Assembly: GCA_008501735.1 (NCBI GenBank)
Contig: QQUF01000016.1
Span: 120,682 to 184,681, forward strand
Length of the DNA: 64,000 nucleotides
Direction: 5' to 3'
Source of the DNA: Calditrichota bacterium
Lineage (GTDB): Bacteria > CLD3
The notes beneath the pieces are model-generated. The model ran no database searches. It had not been told where the DNA came from and saw only the letters and a program-made list of their open reading frames with translations. Positions 35,384-45,467 of the stretch are shown here, in pieces. Made by a program: the position numbers and the translations under genes. Each line of letters begins with the position of its first letter. Positions within the stretch are counted from its first letter, which is position 1.

Positions 35384-35489
35384 TTTATACTTATTTTTTT
35401 AAACTTTGTGAACAAATAATTTAGCGGTAAATTAAAAATTATTGAAAATGGTAAGTTAAAATTTAACACATAAAATTCTGAAACCAAAG

Positions 35490-37148
35490 ATGCAACAAAG
35501 AAATTCAGACTTAAGCAAAATCGGCACAATTACTCACGGTTCACTGACAGAAGGTTTAAAAATGCGAGTTTCTCCGAATGTGAGTGTAGAGGACTTACGA
35601 GTCGGGAAATTCGTCGTCGTTGACGGTGTGAAAAATCAATTTTTCTCGATGGTAACAGACGTAACACTTGAAGCGTCAAATCAAGAGATTTTGCAGAAAC
35701 CACCTGAAAATGCACAGACTTTGCTTGGGCAAGTTCTCGCAGGAAACCAAACTTTCGCAACAGTCGAACTCAAGCCAATGTTGATGCTTCCTTACTTAGA
35801 CGAAACTGAAGACGTTTCGGAAGAGATTCTGCCAGTCAAAACAATTCCACCACACTTCTCGCCAAGTTTTAACGCTCTTGAAAAAGAAGTTGCAAGGATT
35901 TTCGGAAGTGAGCAACTTGACCCAAAATTCTTCAACATCGGAAAACCTCTCGATATGGAAATTCCTGTTACATTGAACCTTGAAAGGTTTGTTGAACGGA
36001 GCAACGGGATTTTTGGAAAGACCGGAACAGGTAAAACATTTTTGACAAGAATTGCACTTTGCGGACTAATCAGTCGGGAAAAAGCTGTAAACTTGATTTT
36101 TGATATGCACTCGGAATACGGTTGGGCTGGAAGCAGTGAAGGTGGAAACCCTGTAAAAGGTTTAAAACAAATTTTCAACGATAAAGTTGTGATTGCCTCG
36201 CTTGACCCAAAAACTACAAAAGCAAAAACTCCAAAACTTGACATCGAAGTTACAATTTCTTTGGACGAACTTGAACCCGAAGACATAATTTCTCTTGGCG
36301 ATGAGATTCGCCTAAACGAGACAGCACTTGAAACAATGAATTTACTTCGTGCAAAATTTGGCAAAAATTGGATTGAAACTTTAATTTCAAGGTGTGAAGC
36401 AGAAAGTAGCAAAGAAGTTGCAGGGGAAGTTGGAGCTCACAACGAATCGGTTGCAGCACTTTTCAGGAAATTAAAGAGAATCCAAGAACTTCCTTTTGTC
36501 GAATCGAAAGACAAAGCCGATAAATCTTTTCACGAAATTTTGAATAAATTGAAATCTGGCAAAAGTGTTGTGCTTGAGTTTGGCAGAAGGTCAGGCACTT
36601 TGGATTATCTTTTGGTTTCAAATCTTTTGACACGAAAAATCCACAAAGAATACGTGAAGATTTCCGAAAGCTACTACGCAAATCCAACCAAAAACCAAAA
36701 ACCAATTCCTTTGGTAATCACAATTGAAGAAGCTCACAGGTTCCTAAATCCACAAACTGCCAAGCAAACTGCTTTTGGAATGATTGCAAGAGAGATGAGA
36801 AAATACTTTGTTACACTTTTGGTAGTTGACCAAAGGCCAAGCGAAATTTACGACGAAGTTCTTTCGCAACTTGGAACAAGAATCGTAGCACTTTTGAACG
36901 ACGAGAAAGATATTTCGGCAGTTTTTTCGGGAGTTTCAGGTTCAAGTTCTTTGCGTTCAGTTTTAGCAAGTCTTGACCCGAAGCAACAAGCGATGATTCT
37001 TGGTTACGCAGTTCCAATGCCAATTGTAGTGAGAACCAGAGATTTTGATGAAGATTTTTATAAAGATGTGAGTTCTTGGAGTTCAGGTTCAGGAGTAAGT
37101 TTCGATTCTGATAAAAGTCTCGGTAATGATTTAGATGGAGTTTTTTAG
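35490..37148 (+). CDS. herA: HerA-type ATPase (DUF87)
   Basis: This 552-residue protein has an N-terminal HAS-barrel (about residues 8-110) followed by a FtsK/HerA-type P-loop domain: Walker A GKTGTGKT (176-183), Walker B LVITIEEAHRF near 410 and the arginine-finger region REMRKYFVTLLVVDQRPSE near 440. HerA hexamers move along DNA and usually work with the NurA nuclease in end resection, or with effectors in defence. No nurA is next to it here. The start ATG is at 35490. It is cytoplasmic. Confidence 0.9.
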   Translation: MQQRNSDLSKIGTITHGSLTEGLKMRVSPNVSVEDLRVGKFVVVDGVKNQFFSMVTDVTLEASNQEILQKPPENAQTLLGQVLAGNQTFATVELKPMLMLPYLDETEDVSEEILPVKTIPPHFSPSFNALEKEVARIFGSEQLDPKFFNIGKPLDMEIPVTLNLERFVERSNGIFGKTGTGKTFLTRIALCGLISREKAVNLIFDMHSEYGWAGSSEGGNPVKGLKQIFNDKVVIASLDPKTTKAKTPKLDIEVTISLDELEPEDIISLGDEIRLNETALETMNLLRAKFGKNWIETLISRCEAESSKEVAGEVGAHNESVAALFRKLKRIQELPFVESKDKADKSFHEILNKLKSGKSVVLEFGRRSGTLDYLLVSNLLTRKIHKEYVKISESYYANPTKNQKPIPLVITIEEAHRFLNPQTAKQTAFGMIAREMRKYFVTLLVVDQRPSEIYDEVLSQLGTRIVALLNDEKDISAVFSGVSGSSSLRSVLASLDPKQQAMILGYAVPMPIVVRTRDFDEDFYKDVSSWSSGSGVSFDSDKSLGNDLDGVF

Positions 37149-37188
37149 GAAATCTTAATTTCTTGATTAGAATTTCATTCCTTTCATT

Positions 37189-37219
37189 TTGACTTAAAGC
37201 CGTAATTTTCTTAGCTTAG
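37189..37219 (+). promoter_or_regulatory. Putative enolase promoter
   Basis: TTG (37189-37191), exactly 20 bases and TAGCTTAG (37212-37219) lie 42 bases before the enolase ATG. It has the same spacing as the tRNA promoters, with one mismatch in the TAnnTTTG box. Confidence 0.5.
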
Positions 37220-37228
37220 CAAACTTAA

Positions 37229-38545
<1,317 letters not shown>

Positions 38546-38557
38546 AATTTTTCAAAA

Positions 38558-38597
38558 AGACCTTTCAGGTTTCTAAAACTTGAAAGGTTTAATTTTT
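38558..38597 (+). terminator. Hairpin after enolase
   Basis: A 10-bp stem AGACCTTTCA / TGAAAGGTTT with a 13-base loop, followed by a T-rich stretch. The arms resemble the palindrome at 29081-29095. Confidence 0.55.
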
Positions 38598-38632
38598 AAC
38601 TTAGATTAACACAAAAAAACAAAGGCAAAAAA

Positions 38633-39133
38633 ATGGCTCAGATTACTTTAAAAGGTAACCCAATTAATACAAGCGGAAATTTACCAGCAGTTGGAAGTCA
38701 AGCTCCTGATTTCTTACTCACAAAAACAGACTTAAGTGATGTTTCTTTAAAAGATTTTGCAGGTAAAAATGTAGTTCTTAATATTTATCCAAGCATTGAC
38801 ACTCCTGTTTGTCAAGCTTCCACTCGCAAGTTCAATGAAGATGCTTCAAACTTAAACAACACAGTTGTTGTTTGTGTCTCTGCTGACTTACCTTTTGCTC
38901 ACAAAAGATTCTGTGGTGCAGAAGGAATTGAAAATGTAGTTTCAACTTCACAACTCAGAAACAGCGACTTCGGCTCAAATTACGGTTGTAAAATTGTTGA
39001 CGGTCCTTTAGCAGGTCTTCTTTCAAGAGCAATTGTAGTTGTTGATGGAAATGGAAAAGTTGCTTACACAGAGCAAGTTCCTGAAATCGCCCAAGAACCA
39101 AACTATGAAGCTGCAATGAATTCAGTAAAATAG
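38633..39133 (+). CDS. tpx: Thiol peroxidase (Tpx-type peroxiredoxin)
   Basis: This 166-residue enzyme has the atypical 2-Cys peroxiredoxin signature: the peroxidatic Cys60 in SIDTPVCQASTRKF and the resolving Cys94 in AHKRFCGAEGIEN, with the SADLPFAHKRF stretch and the C-terminal PEIAQEPNY. It reduces H2O2 and alkyl hydroperoxides using thioredoxin, in the cytoplasm or periplasm; no signal peptide is seen, so cytoplasmic is likely. It is monocistronic, with a strong terminator after it. Confidence 0.97.
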   Translation: MAQITLKGNPINTSGNLPAVGSQAPDFLLTKTDLSDVSLKDFAGKNVVLNIYPSIDTPVCQASTRKFNEDASNLNNTVVVCVSADLPFAHKRFCGAEGIENVVSTSQLRNSDFGSNYGCKIVDGPLAGLLSRAIVVVDGNGKVAYTEQVPEIAQEPNYEAAMNSVK

Positions 39134-39158
39134 TTTTTAGAGTTTTTTAACTTTATAA

Positions 39159-39187
39159 GGGAAGCAAGAAATTGTTTCCCTTTTTTT
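39159..39187 (+). terminator. Intrinsic terminator after tpx
   Basis: The 9-bp stem GGGAAGCAA / TTGTTTCCC (one G-U) with a GAAA loop is followed by seven T. Confidence 0.85.
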
Positions 39188-39193
39188 GTTTTA

Positions 39194-39252
39194 GTGAGAG
39201 CCTGACTGAAAGTCAGACACTCACATTCTTAATTTCTAATTCTTAATTCTTT
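39194..39252. repeat. REP-like hairpin with AATTAAG-type tandem repeat
   Basis: GTGAG-AGC-CTGACT-GAA-AGTCAG-ACA-CTCAC (39194-39224) is an interrupted inverted repeat with the core CTGACTGAAAGTCAG. Directly after it, 39225-39252 holds ATTCTTAATTTCTAATTC-type units, the reverse complement of the repeat at 23051-23078. Confidence 0.55.
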
Positions 39253-42200
39253 AGAACTCTCCGCCGATGCTTCCGAGCGAGAAAAGCCATCTTGGTTTGT
39301 GAGTTCTGTGACCGTCGTAAAGCCAAGCAACATCGATTTTGAAAAACAAAAATCCTAAAGGAATGCTTGAAGAAAGTCCGTAAGTAAAAATCAAATCGTC
39401 AAATACTTTTGTGCCAACAGGCAAACCTCCGAGTTCGCCTTCTCTTGTTGTCCGTCTGTTAAGATTAAAATCTCCGTACCAAGCCGAACCTGTGTCAATG
39501 AAAAATGCTCCGAAGACAGGCGGAAAGCTGATTGGAGGAAAACCAAGATTGAATCTTTCAATTAAAATGTGACGAAACTCAGTGTTAATTACAAAAAACT
39601 TATCTCCAACCCCTTGGTAGTAATCTGCACCACGAATGTTTGGGACGAAGTAAGGAAAGAACTCTTCTTCTTGACTAAAAAGTTCATCTACAACTCCACC
39701 AGTTTCATTATTTGCGAAATCATAATTGAACCAGTAGCGAATTCCACCAAGAAAAAAGTGTTGTTTGTTGTCACCAAAACTTCTTCCACCTGAAAGTCTA
39801 AATGCCAGAGAGTTCCATTTTGTAAGTCTAAAATAATGTCTTGTGTCAAAGGTGAAAGTGTGAAAATCTAATTTCTCTCCTAAAAATTTGGGACTTCCTG
39901 TGTAATCTAAAGAATAACGCCAACCATCAACAGGTCCAGTGTAACCAGGTAAAGTTGAATCTCTAACATAAGAGACGTTTGGAATTGCAGAAGTTGTATT
40001 TCTTTTGATTAAAGATTCATCTACTTCGCTTGCAATAACTCCATCTAAATTGGAAATTAATTCCCGTCTTTGGTTACGGATGTCAATTCCAAAGTCAACT
40101 CTTCTGAATTTGCTAATCGGGTAAGAACCAAAAATATTAACACCAATTTGACGAAAGCGAACAATTGCTTCTTCGTTTCTAAGGTTTCCATCTTCAATTG
40201 TTAGAATATTGTATCCATAAAAATCAGCAAAGTGGTAAGCCTGTGCTATCCAATCAATTCTTCTTGGCAAATAAGCGTAAGTAAAACGGTAATCTGAGTT
40301 TTGTAAACTTACGAAAAATCCAATGTCCATTCCGAAGTTGTGATCTCCCATAATATCAGAAAAATTGAAAGAAACCAAACCTTGCAAACCGTTAAAAGTA
40401 TCGTAGCCAAAAGCTCCACCAGTGTAATCTGGAGTAAATTTTAATCTATAACGGTTGACTTTATATTCGCCTTCTGGATCTTTTGTTAAGGAATCAGCTA
40501 AAGCAACAGGAACTCTGTAAATTCCTTCGTTCGGTTTGTCGGTGTCGTTCTCGTAACCTTGTGCGAAGACGTAATTTCTGAAGTCTTTGCCTGAGACTTC
40601 GCTGTCTTTTTTCTCTTCTTTCGCTGCTGTAACTGTTTTGGAAGTATCCTTTTTTGCTTCCTTTTCTTGTTTGGCAATAAGTTTAGATTTTTCAAGTTTT
40701 AGGTAATGAGTGTCTTCAAGTTTGATTGAATCAGGTTTGATTTCAGTTGGGTTTGAAAGTAAAAAAATGTCCCAACCGCCTTCGTAAAGTGAAGTGAAAG
40801 CGATTTTTGTGCCGTCGTTTGACCAATCAATTTGGTAGCAACCTGTAAGAACGTTTGTAATTGGGTAAGGAGAACTATTTTCTTTTTCAAGGTTTAGGAG
40901 AAAAATATTCGAAATTCCATTCATATCAGAAGTGAAAGCCAAGAATTTTCCATCAGGCGAAAAAACAGGGTGATTTTCTGCCCATTTTGAGTTTGTAAGC
41001 CTTTTGAGTTGTTTGGTTTCGCGATTGTAAAGGTAAAGGTCTTTTTGATAAATGTTGTGTTTAAGCATTTTTTGACCAGTTACCAACTTGTCACCTAAAG
41101 GTTTTTCATTTCTGTCTGAAACAAAAACTATCATTTTTCCATCAGGAGAAAAAGTAGGTTCTGCATCACTATAGAAATCGTCAGTTAAGTTTTCAAGTTC
41201 GTCTGTTTTTAAGTTGTAAAGGTAAATGTCAGAAGCACCTGATTTATTACCAACAAAAACGATTTCATCGCCGTCATTAGACCATTTTGAAGTTGATACC
41301 GCATCAAGTTTTAATTCTTTGAAAGCCTTTTCACGAATGTCTCCATTTTTTACATTTACGAATTGTAAAGCATCTGTGTCACCACTTTTGGAAGCGAAAA
41401 CGATTTGCTTTCCGTCAGGACTCCAATCCATTCCTGGACTTAACCACTTGAGTTCTTCAAGGCTTTCAGTTCTGTTACCTGAAACAAGTTTTTTGATTAC
41501 TTTACCGTCAACTGCTGAAATTAAATAAATGTCAGCGTAGTCGTTTCGGCTTGTCATCAAAGAAATTTTGTCTCCGTTTGGCGAGAACGAAGGAGCTAAG
41601 TTGTAATGACCACCTTCTTTCTCGTGGTCAGTAATTTTTTTTGCAAAGTCGTCAGGAGCAAGTCTGTTACTAACTTCTGGCCAATAAATTTTCTTGAGGT
41701 TTTTTGACCATTGTTTGTCAAGTTTTTCGAGGTCGAGTCCAATTGCCGATTTGAAACCGCCATTTACACTTCGGTTCAATTTCGTTTTGGCGATAATTTC
41801 AGAAATTTTTTCTTTACCGTATTTTTCAGCGACAAATTTCCAAACCGATTGCCCGCCTCTGTAAGCCATAAATCCGTTAAGAAAGGTAACAGGAGGTAAA
41901 TAATTGCTGATTACTGCATCACGAACATACATATCGGTTTGTGTGTCCCAATCAAGTGATTCATACTCTGCAAGACCTTCATTCCACCAAAGTGGAAGAT
42001 TTGTGTAGGCTCCTGTAACAAGTGATTGTGCATTTCCTCCATAGAATAAATCATTCACAACAGCGTGAACAAGTTCGTGATGCAAAACGTGGCGGAAACC
42101 TTCGTAAGAACCATCGTAAGGCATCACAACTCTATTTTTGAAAATTTCTGTGAAGCCTCCAATTCCTTCTGAAAGATAACTTAAAGAGATGTTTGTTTGT

Positions 42201-42481
42201 TGGAAGTCGTTGTGAGAATTGTAGATTACAATCGGGATTCTTTTGGCTATTTTGTAGTTGAAAGTTTTGCTGATTGAAGTGTAAGCTGATTCAGCTGCAA
42301 CCGCTGTAAATTCTGCAATCTCTTCTCCACCTTGATAAAAATAAATATCAAAATGAGTTGATTGAATGAAATCCCACTTAAAACTCTTGTATTGAACTTT
42401 ATTTTTACCGAACTGTGCGTAGGATAAGTTGATTCCGAAAGTGATAACTAAAAATATGCTTAAAAGTCTTAATCTAATCAT
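39251..42481 (-). CDS. Outer-membrane TolB-propeller protein with metallopeptidase and C-terminal beta-barrel domains
   Basis: This 1076-residue protein has a signal peptide (residues 1-22). A peptidase-MA-like domain (about 35-200) has the zinc motif HELVH (135-139) and the downstream glutamates of NEGLAEYES (168, 172), as in gluzincins. About nine TolB/WD40-like repeats follow (SPDGKMIVFVSDRNE, SPDGKFLAFTSD). From about residue 650 there is an outer-membrane barrel of the BamA/D15 surface-antigen type (GLQGLVSFNFSDIMGDH, EFRHILIERFNLGFPPISF). It is probably an outer-membrane protein that binds and perhaps degrades a protein partner. The minus-strand start is 42481. It is alone. Confidence 0.75.
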   Translation of the reverse strand: MIRLRLLSIFLVITFGINLSYAQFGKNKVQYKSFKWDFIQSTHFDIYFYQGGEEIAEFTAVAAESAYTSISKTFNYKIAKRIPIVIYNSHNDFQQTNISLSYLSEGIGGFTEIFKNRVVMPYDGSYEGFRHVLHHELVHAVVNDLFYGGNAQSLVTGAYTNLPLWWNEGLAEYESLDWDTQTDMYVRDAVISNYLPPVTFLNGFMAYRGGQSVWKFVAEKYGKEKISEIIAKTKLNRSVNGGFKSAIGLDLEKLDKQWSKNLKKIYWPEVSNRLAPDDFAKKITDHEKEGGHYNLAPSFSPNGDKISLMTSRNDYADIYLISAVDGKVIKKLVSGNRTESLEELKWLSPGMDWSPDGKQIVFASKSGDTDALQFVNVKNGDIREKAFKELKLDAVSTSKWSNDGDEIVFVGNKSGASDIYLYNLKTDELENLTDDFYSDAEPTFSPDGKMIVFVSDRNEKPLGDKLVTGQKMLKHNIYQKDLYLYNRETKQLKRLTNSKWAENHPVFSPDGKFLAFTSDMNGISNIFLLNLEKENSSPYPITNVLTGCYQIDWSNDGTKIAFTSLYEGGWDIFLLSNPTEIKPDSIKLEDTHYLKLEKSKLIAKQEKEAKKDTSKTVTAAKEEKKDSEVSGKDFRNYVFAQGYENDTDKPNEGIYRVPVALADSLTKDPEGEYKVNRYRLKFTPDYTGGAFGYDTFNGLQGLVSFNFSDIMGDHNFGMDIGFFVSLQNSDYRFTYAYLPRRIDWIAQAYHFADFYGYNILTIEDGNLRNEEAIVRFRQIGVNIFGSYPISKFRRVDFGIDIRNQRRELISNLDGVIASEVDESLIKRNTTSAIPNVSYVRDSTLPGYTGPVDGWRYSLDYTGSPKFLGEKLDFHTFTFDTRHYFRLTKWNSLAFRLSGGRSFGDNKQHFFLGGIRYWFNYDFANNETGGVVDELFSQEEEFFPYFVPNIRGADYYQGVGDKFFVINTEFRHILIERFNLGFPPISFPPVFGAFFIDTGSAWYGDFNLNRRTTREGELGGLPVGTKVFDDLIFTYGLSSSIPLGFLFFKIDVAWLYDGHRTHKPRWLFSLGSIGGEF

Positions 42482-42572
42482 TGTACAACTTTCCTTTTTC
42501 TTTGGATTTGTTTTTACTTAAAATTGATTACTTTTCAAAAAATTCAATGAAAATGTAATTAATTTGAAAAAA

Positions 42573-42893
42573 ATGAAAAAAATATCTATTAGAATATTAA
42601 CTCAACTTTTCTTGATATTAATCACTTCTTGTTCAGAGAATTCACAACGAAGTTTTTCCGACGAAGAAATTGATTTTCAAAACCGACTTGTAGAAGCATT
42701 TATTGAGATTGAATTTACCCGTAAAGAATTCAAATCACACTCGAAAGAACACTACATCAAAATTTTAGAGAAGCACGAAATTTCACAAGAGGAATTTGAG
42801 AAAACATTAGAAAAATTTAACCAAGACCAAGAGCTTTTCAAAGTTTTTCTCGATTCTGTAAAATCAAACTTAGATAGACTTATGGTAGAGTGA
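42573..42893 (+). CDS. Small lipoprotein of unknown function, DUF4296-like
   Basis: This 106-residue protein starts at an ATG at 42573 (a TTG three codons earlier is possible). It has a signal peptide with lipobox (LILITSCS, Cys19 from the ATG). The mature part is an all-helical domain (FQNRLVEAFIEIEFTRKEF...LEKHEISQEEFEKTLEKFN) typical of small Bacteroidota lipoproteins such as the DUF4296 type. Function is unknown. Its end meets the convergent CcmD gene with about five bases between stop codons. Confidence 0.7.
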   Translation: MKKISIRILTQLFLILITSCSENSQRSFSDEEIDFQNRLVEAFIEIEFTRKEFKSHSKEHYIKILEKHEISQEEFEKTLEKFNQDQELFKVFLDSVKSNLDRLMVE

Positions 42894-42898
42894 TTAGG

Positions 42899-43060
42899 TT
42901 ATTTCTCTGTGGATTCTAACCGATTTCTTAACTCTTCAAGTTCAGAGTTGAGTTTTGTTTGTTTTCTTCCTAGTGCAAAAACGTAACCTGAAATCAAAAG
43001 CCATACAATCGTGTAGGCTGCGAATAAATAATTAACACCAATTTCATAACCTGGATTCAT
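42899..43060 (-). CDS. ccmD: CcmD-family small membrane protein
   Basis: This 53-residue ORF begins with ATG at 43060. Its sequence NYLFAAYTIVWLLISGYVFA followed by LGRKQTKLNSELEELRNRLE is typical of CcmD: one membrane helix and a charged helical tail. CcmD helps release holo-CcmE from the CcmABC heme exporter in cytochrome c maturation. It sits 14 bases after a small lipoprotein in a run starting with arsC/metF, with no ccmA, B or C nearby. Confidence 0.75.
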   Translation of the reverse strand: MNPGYEIGVNYLFAAYTIVWLLISGYVFALGRKQTKLNSELEELRNRLESTEK

Positions 43061-43074
43061 TTTTTCCTAAAACC

Positions 43075-43470
43075 TTATTCTGTAAAATTACTTACTAACC
43101 ATTTTCCATTTTCTTTGCTTACGCTAACTAAAACGTTTCGTTTCTGTGAGAATTCATTGCCTTGAATATCCAATTTGTATTCAAAACCTTTAATGCCCTC
43201 TCTAACAGACATTTCTTTAACAAAAGTAAATTCGACATCTGCAAGCATAACACCCAGTTTCTCGCCTCTTTTTCTTACTTTCGTAACTTCTTTGAGTTGC
43301 TCTTCAATTTTAATTTTTGCAAGTCCCATCGTAAAAGGAAGAGCTTTTTCTTGGTCAACATAAACGAAATATTCTTCGATAAATTTTTCTGCTACACCTT
43401 GTGGAGTAGTCGAATCTTGACCACAAGAAATTAGAAAAATTAAGGAAATAAACAAAACTTTAAAAAACAT
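43075..43470 (-). CDS. Lipoprotein, DUF4878/NTF2-like
   Basis: This 131-residue protein has a signal peptide with lipobox (FLISCGQ, Cys16). The mature part begins TTPQGVAEKFIEEYFVYVDQEKALPFT and ends with a strand motif NVLVSVSKENGKWLVSNF, the pattern of DUF4878/NTF2-like small lipoproteins. These are cone-shaped binding domains of mostly unknown role. It lies 21 bases after metF and 14 bases before ccmD on the same strand, so it may belong to their operon. Confidence 0.72.
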   Translation of the reverse strand: MFFKVLFISLIFLISCGQDSTTPQGVAEKFIEEYFVYVDQEKALPFTMGLAKIKIEEQLKEVTKVRKRGEKLGVMLADVEFTFVKEMSVREGIKGFEYKLDIQGNEFSQKRNVLVSVSKENGKWLVSNFTE

Positions 43471-43491
43471 AAAGAGTACTCAATTTGGTAA

Positions 43492-44358
43492 CTAAATAGG
43501 ATTTACTGCATTGTAAAGAATTCTTGTTGCTGCCGATTTGTTCAAAGTGTAGAAATGAAGTCCTGGAGCTCCGCGTTCCATCAAATCTCTACATTGTTTC
43601 ATTGAGTATTCGATTCCGATGAGAGCAACTTCTGTTGGATCATTTTCCACTTTCTCAAGCCTTTCGACCAGTTTTTGTGGAACAACAGCACCACACATTT
43701 TAGCGAATCTTTTGATTTGACTAAAATTCGTAATTGGCATAATCCCTGGAATGATTTTGCAGTGAACACCAATTCTTGCAGCTTCGTCAACAAATCTAAA
43801 ATAATCGTCGTTGTTGAAAAATAGTTGAGTAATCACAAAATCTGCACCTTGGTCAACTTTGAATTTCAGGTTTTTCAAATCAGTTTCTCGGTTTGGTGCT
43901 TCAGGGTGAACTTCAGGGTAACCTGCAACTCCGATACAAAAATGCCCTCTCATTCTAATGTGTTTCACCAAATCACTTGCATAACGGTAACCTCCATCAG
44001 TCTGAATGAAACTTTCTTCACCTTTTGGAGGGTCGCCACGAAGTGCAAGAATGTTGTCAATGTTGTTCGCTTGTAATTCATCAAGACTATCTTGAAGTTC
44101 TTCCACATTGTGTCCAACACAAGTGAAATGAGACATTACTTCAAGTCCGATTACATTTTTAATTTGGTTAACAATTTCAAAAGATTTTTCCCTTGTTGTT
44201 CCTCCAGCACCATAAGTTACAGAGACAAAATCTGGGTTTAAGTCTTTGACATTTTCGATAGTCTCGTAAAGTTTTGAGATTCCTGCAATTGTCTTCGACG
44301 GAAAATATTCAAATGAAAAAGTTCGTTCTTTTTTTTGTAAAATATCTGAGATTCGCAT
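43492..44358 (-). CDS. metF: 5,10-methylenetetrahydrofolate reductase
   Basis: This 288-residue enzyme has the MTHFR barrel features: FSFEYFPSKT at the start, VSVTYGAGGTTREKS near residue 45, LALRGDPPKGEE near 120 and the FITQLFFNNDDYFRF motif near 180. It reduces methylene-THF to methyl-THF with NAD(P)H or reduced FAD for methionine synthesis and one-carbon metabolism. The length fits the bacterial flavin enzyme. It lies 54 bases downstream of an orphan OppC-type permease and 22 bases before a lipoprotein. Confidence 0.96.
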   Translation of the reverse strand: MRISDILQKKERTFSFEYFPSKTIAGISKLYETIENVKDLNPDFVSVTYGAGGTTREKSFEIVNQIKNVIGLEVMSHFTCVGHNVEELQDSLDELQANNIDNILALRGDPPKGEESFIQTDGGYRYASDLVKHIRMRGHFCIGVAGYPEVHPEAPNRETDLKNLKFKVDQGADFVITQLFFNNDDYFRFVDEAARIGVHCKIIPGIMPITNFSQIKRFAKMCGAVVPQKLVERLEKVENDPTEVALIGIEYSMKQCRDLMERGAPGLHFYTLNKSAATRILYNAVNPI

Positions 44359-44412
44359 ATAAATTTTGCCTTAATTTTCAGTTTTAAACTTAATACAAAT
44401 ACAGATTAACTC

Positions 44413-45243
44413 TCATTTTCTTTTCTTAGGATCCAAAATTTCTTGCAAACCATCTCCCAAAAGATTAAAACCAAGAACAGTTATCATAATTGCAATTCCA
44501 GGAAAAAGTGTGAGTTGCGGATAAAGTAAAATGTAACGTCTTCCTTCGGTAAGCATTGCTCCCCAACTTGGTTCGCCAACTTCTGCTCCAAGTCCAAGGA
44601 AAGAAAGTCCAGCTTCAGCAGTAATCATTCCAGCCATTCCAAGAGTTACAGCGACTAAAACAGGTGCAAGAGTGTTTGGCAAAATGTGAATAAAAATTAT
44701 TCTGAAATCACTGAAACCAAGTGCCTTTGAGGCTTGAACGTAATCTTTTTCTTTTTCTGCTAAAAATTGACCTCGTGTTAGCCTTGCGTAAGATTTCCAA
44801 CCTACAATTGTTAAAGCAATAATCACATTGTCGATTCCAGTTCCAAGAATTGCCACAATTGCAATTGCTAACAAAATTCCCGGAAAAGCGAGCATCACGT
44901 CAGTAATTCGCATTAAAATTTCGTCAATCCAACCCCCGTAGTAACCAGAAATTGCTCCAAGGAAAACTCCAAACAAAGAAGCAATCCCAACAGAGAAAAC
45001 TCCAACTTTAAGTGAAATTCTTGAGCCATAAATTATTCGACTAAAAATATCCCTTCCAAGCGAATCTTGTCCAAGCCAATGAGTTGCGGAAGGTGAAGCA
45101 TAAGCGTTGTCTAAATTTTGCAAAAGTGGATTGTGAGGAGAGAAAATGGAGGCGAAAATTGAAGTTAGAACTAATGCCAAAATTATCAAGAAACCAACAG
45201 AAGCGAGTTTATTCGTAAAAAGCCTTTTTAGAAAAATGATCAT
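44413..45243 (-). CDS. Oligopeptide/dipeptide ABC permease, OppC/DppC type (orphan)
   Basis: This 276-residue membrane protein has the OppC/DppC pattern: a first helix, the periplasmic segment HWLGQDSLGRDIFSRIIYGSR, five further helices, and the ATPase-contacting EAA-like loop (AEAGLSFLGLGAEVGEPSWGAML) with a C-terminal FNLLGDGLQEILDPK. It normally pairs with OppB, two ATPases and a binding protein to import peptides or nickel. None of these is near it. Its ATG overlaps the stop of a small upstream membrane protein (ATGA). Confidence 0.88.
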   Translation of the reverse strand: MIIFLKRLFTNKLASVGFLIILALVLTSIFASIFSPHNPLLQNLDNAYASPSATHWLGQDSLGRDIFSRIIYGSRISLKVGVFSVGIASLFGVFLGAISGYYGGWIDEILMRITDVMLAFPGILLAIAIVAILGTGIDNVIIALTIVGWKSYARLTRGQFLAEKEKDYVQASKALGFSDFRIIFIHILPNTLAPVLVAVTLGMAGMITAEAGLSFLGLGAEVGEPSWGAMLTEGRRYILLYPQLTLFPGIAIMITVLGFNLLGDGLQEILDPKKRK

Positions 45244-45458
45244 TCGTCTTTTTTCTTTTCTCTTTCGTTGTAAAGTTCTTCTTGGTTTTTACGGATTCTT
45301 TCTAAGCGTTCTTGTCGTTTGCTTTTTAAGTCGTAAGATGAGCGTCTCGACTTTGAAAAAAGAAATTGGTAAGCAACCCAAGCGACAATTAAAATAATGA
45401 TTAATTCCGTTGGAATGAGTTGTAGGAGTTTGCCAAAAAATGTTCCGTTAGCTTCCAT
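45240..45458 (-). CDS. Small single-helix membrane protein of unknown function
   Basis: This 72-residue protein has one hydrophobic helix (about residues 14-33, LIPTELIIILIVAWVAYQFLF) followed by a very basic and acidic tail (RRSSYDLKSKRQERLERIRKNQEELYNEREKKKDE) that should form a cytoplasmic helix. No family is recognised. It is coupled by ATGA to the OppC-type permease and starts 10 bases after arsC, so it may belong to that transport unit. Confidence 0.72.
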   Translation of the reverse strand: MEANGTFFGKLLQLIPTELIIILIVAWVAYQFLFSKSRRSSYDLKSKRQERLERIRKNQEELYNEREKKKDE

Positions 45459-45467
45459 TAAACTCTT

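Noticed and set aside
35490..37148. HerA-based phage defence system
   Set aside because: There is no NurA, Sir2, DUF4297 or similar effector next to it; neighbours are enolase and a carboxypeptidase, so only a house-keeping or lone HerA can be claimed.
38580..38604. tpx promoter using TTG 38580 and TAACTTAG 38597
   Set aside because: The spacer is only 14 bases, too short compared with the 18-20 bases of the other promoters, and TTG lies in the enolase terminator stem.
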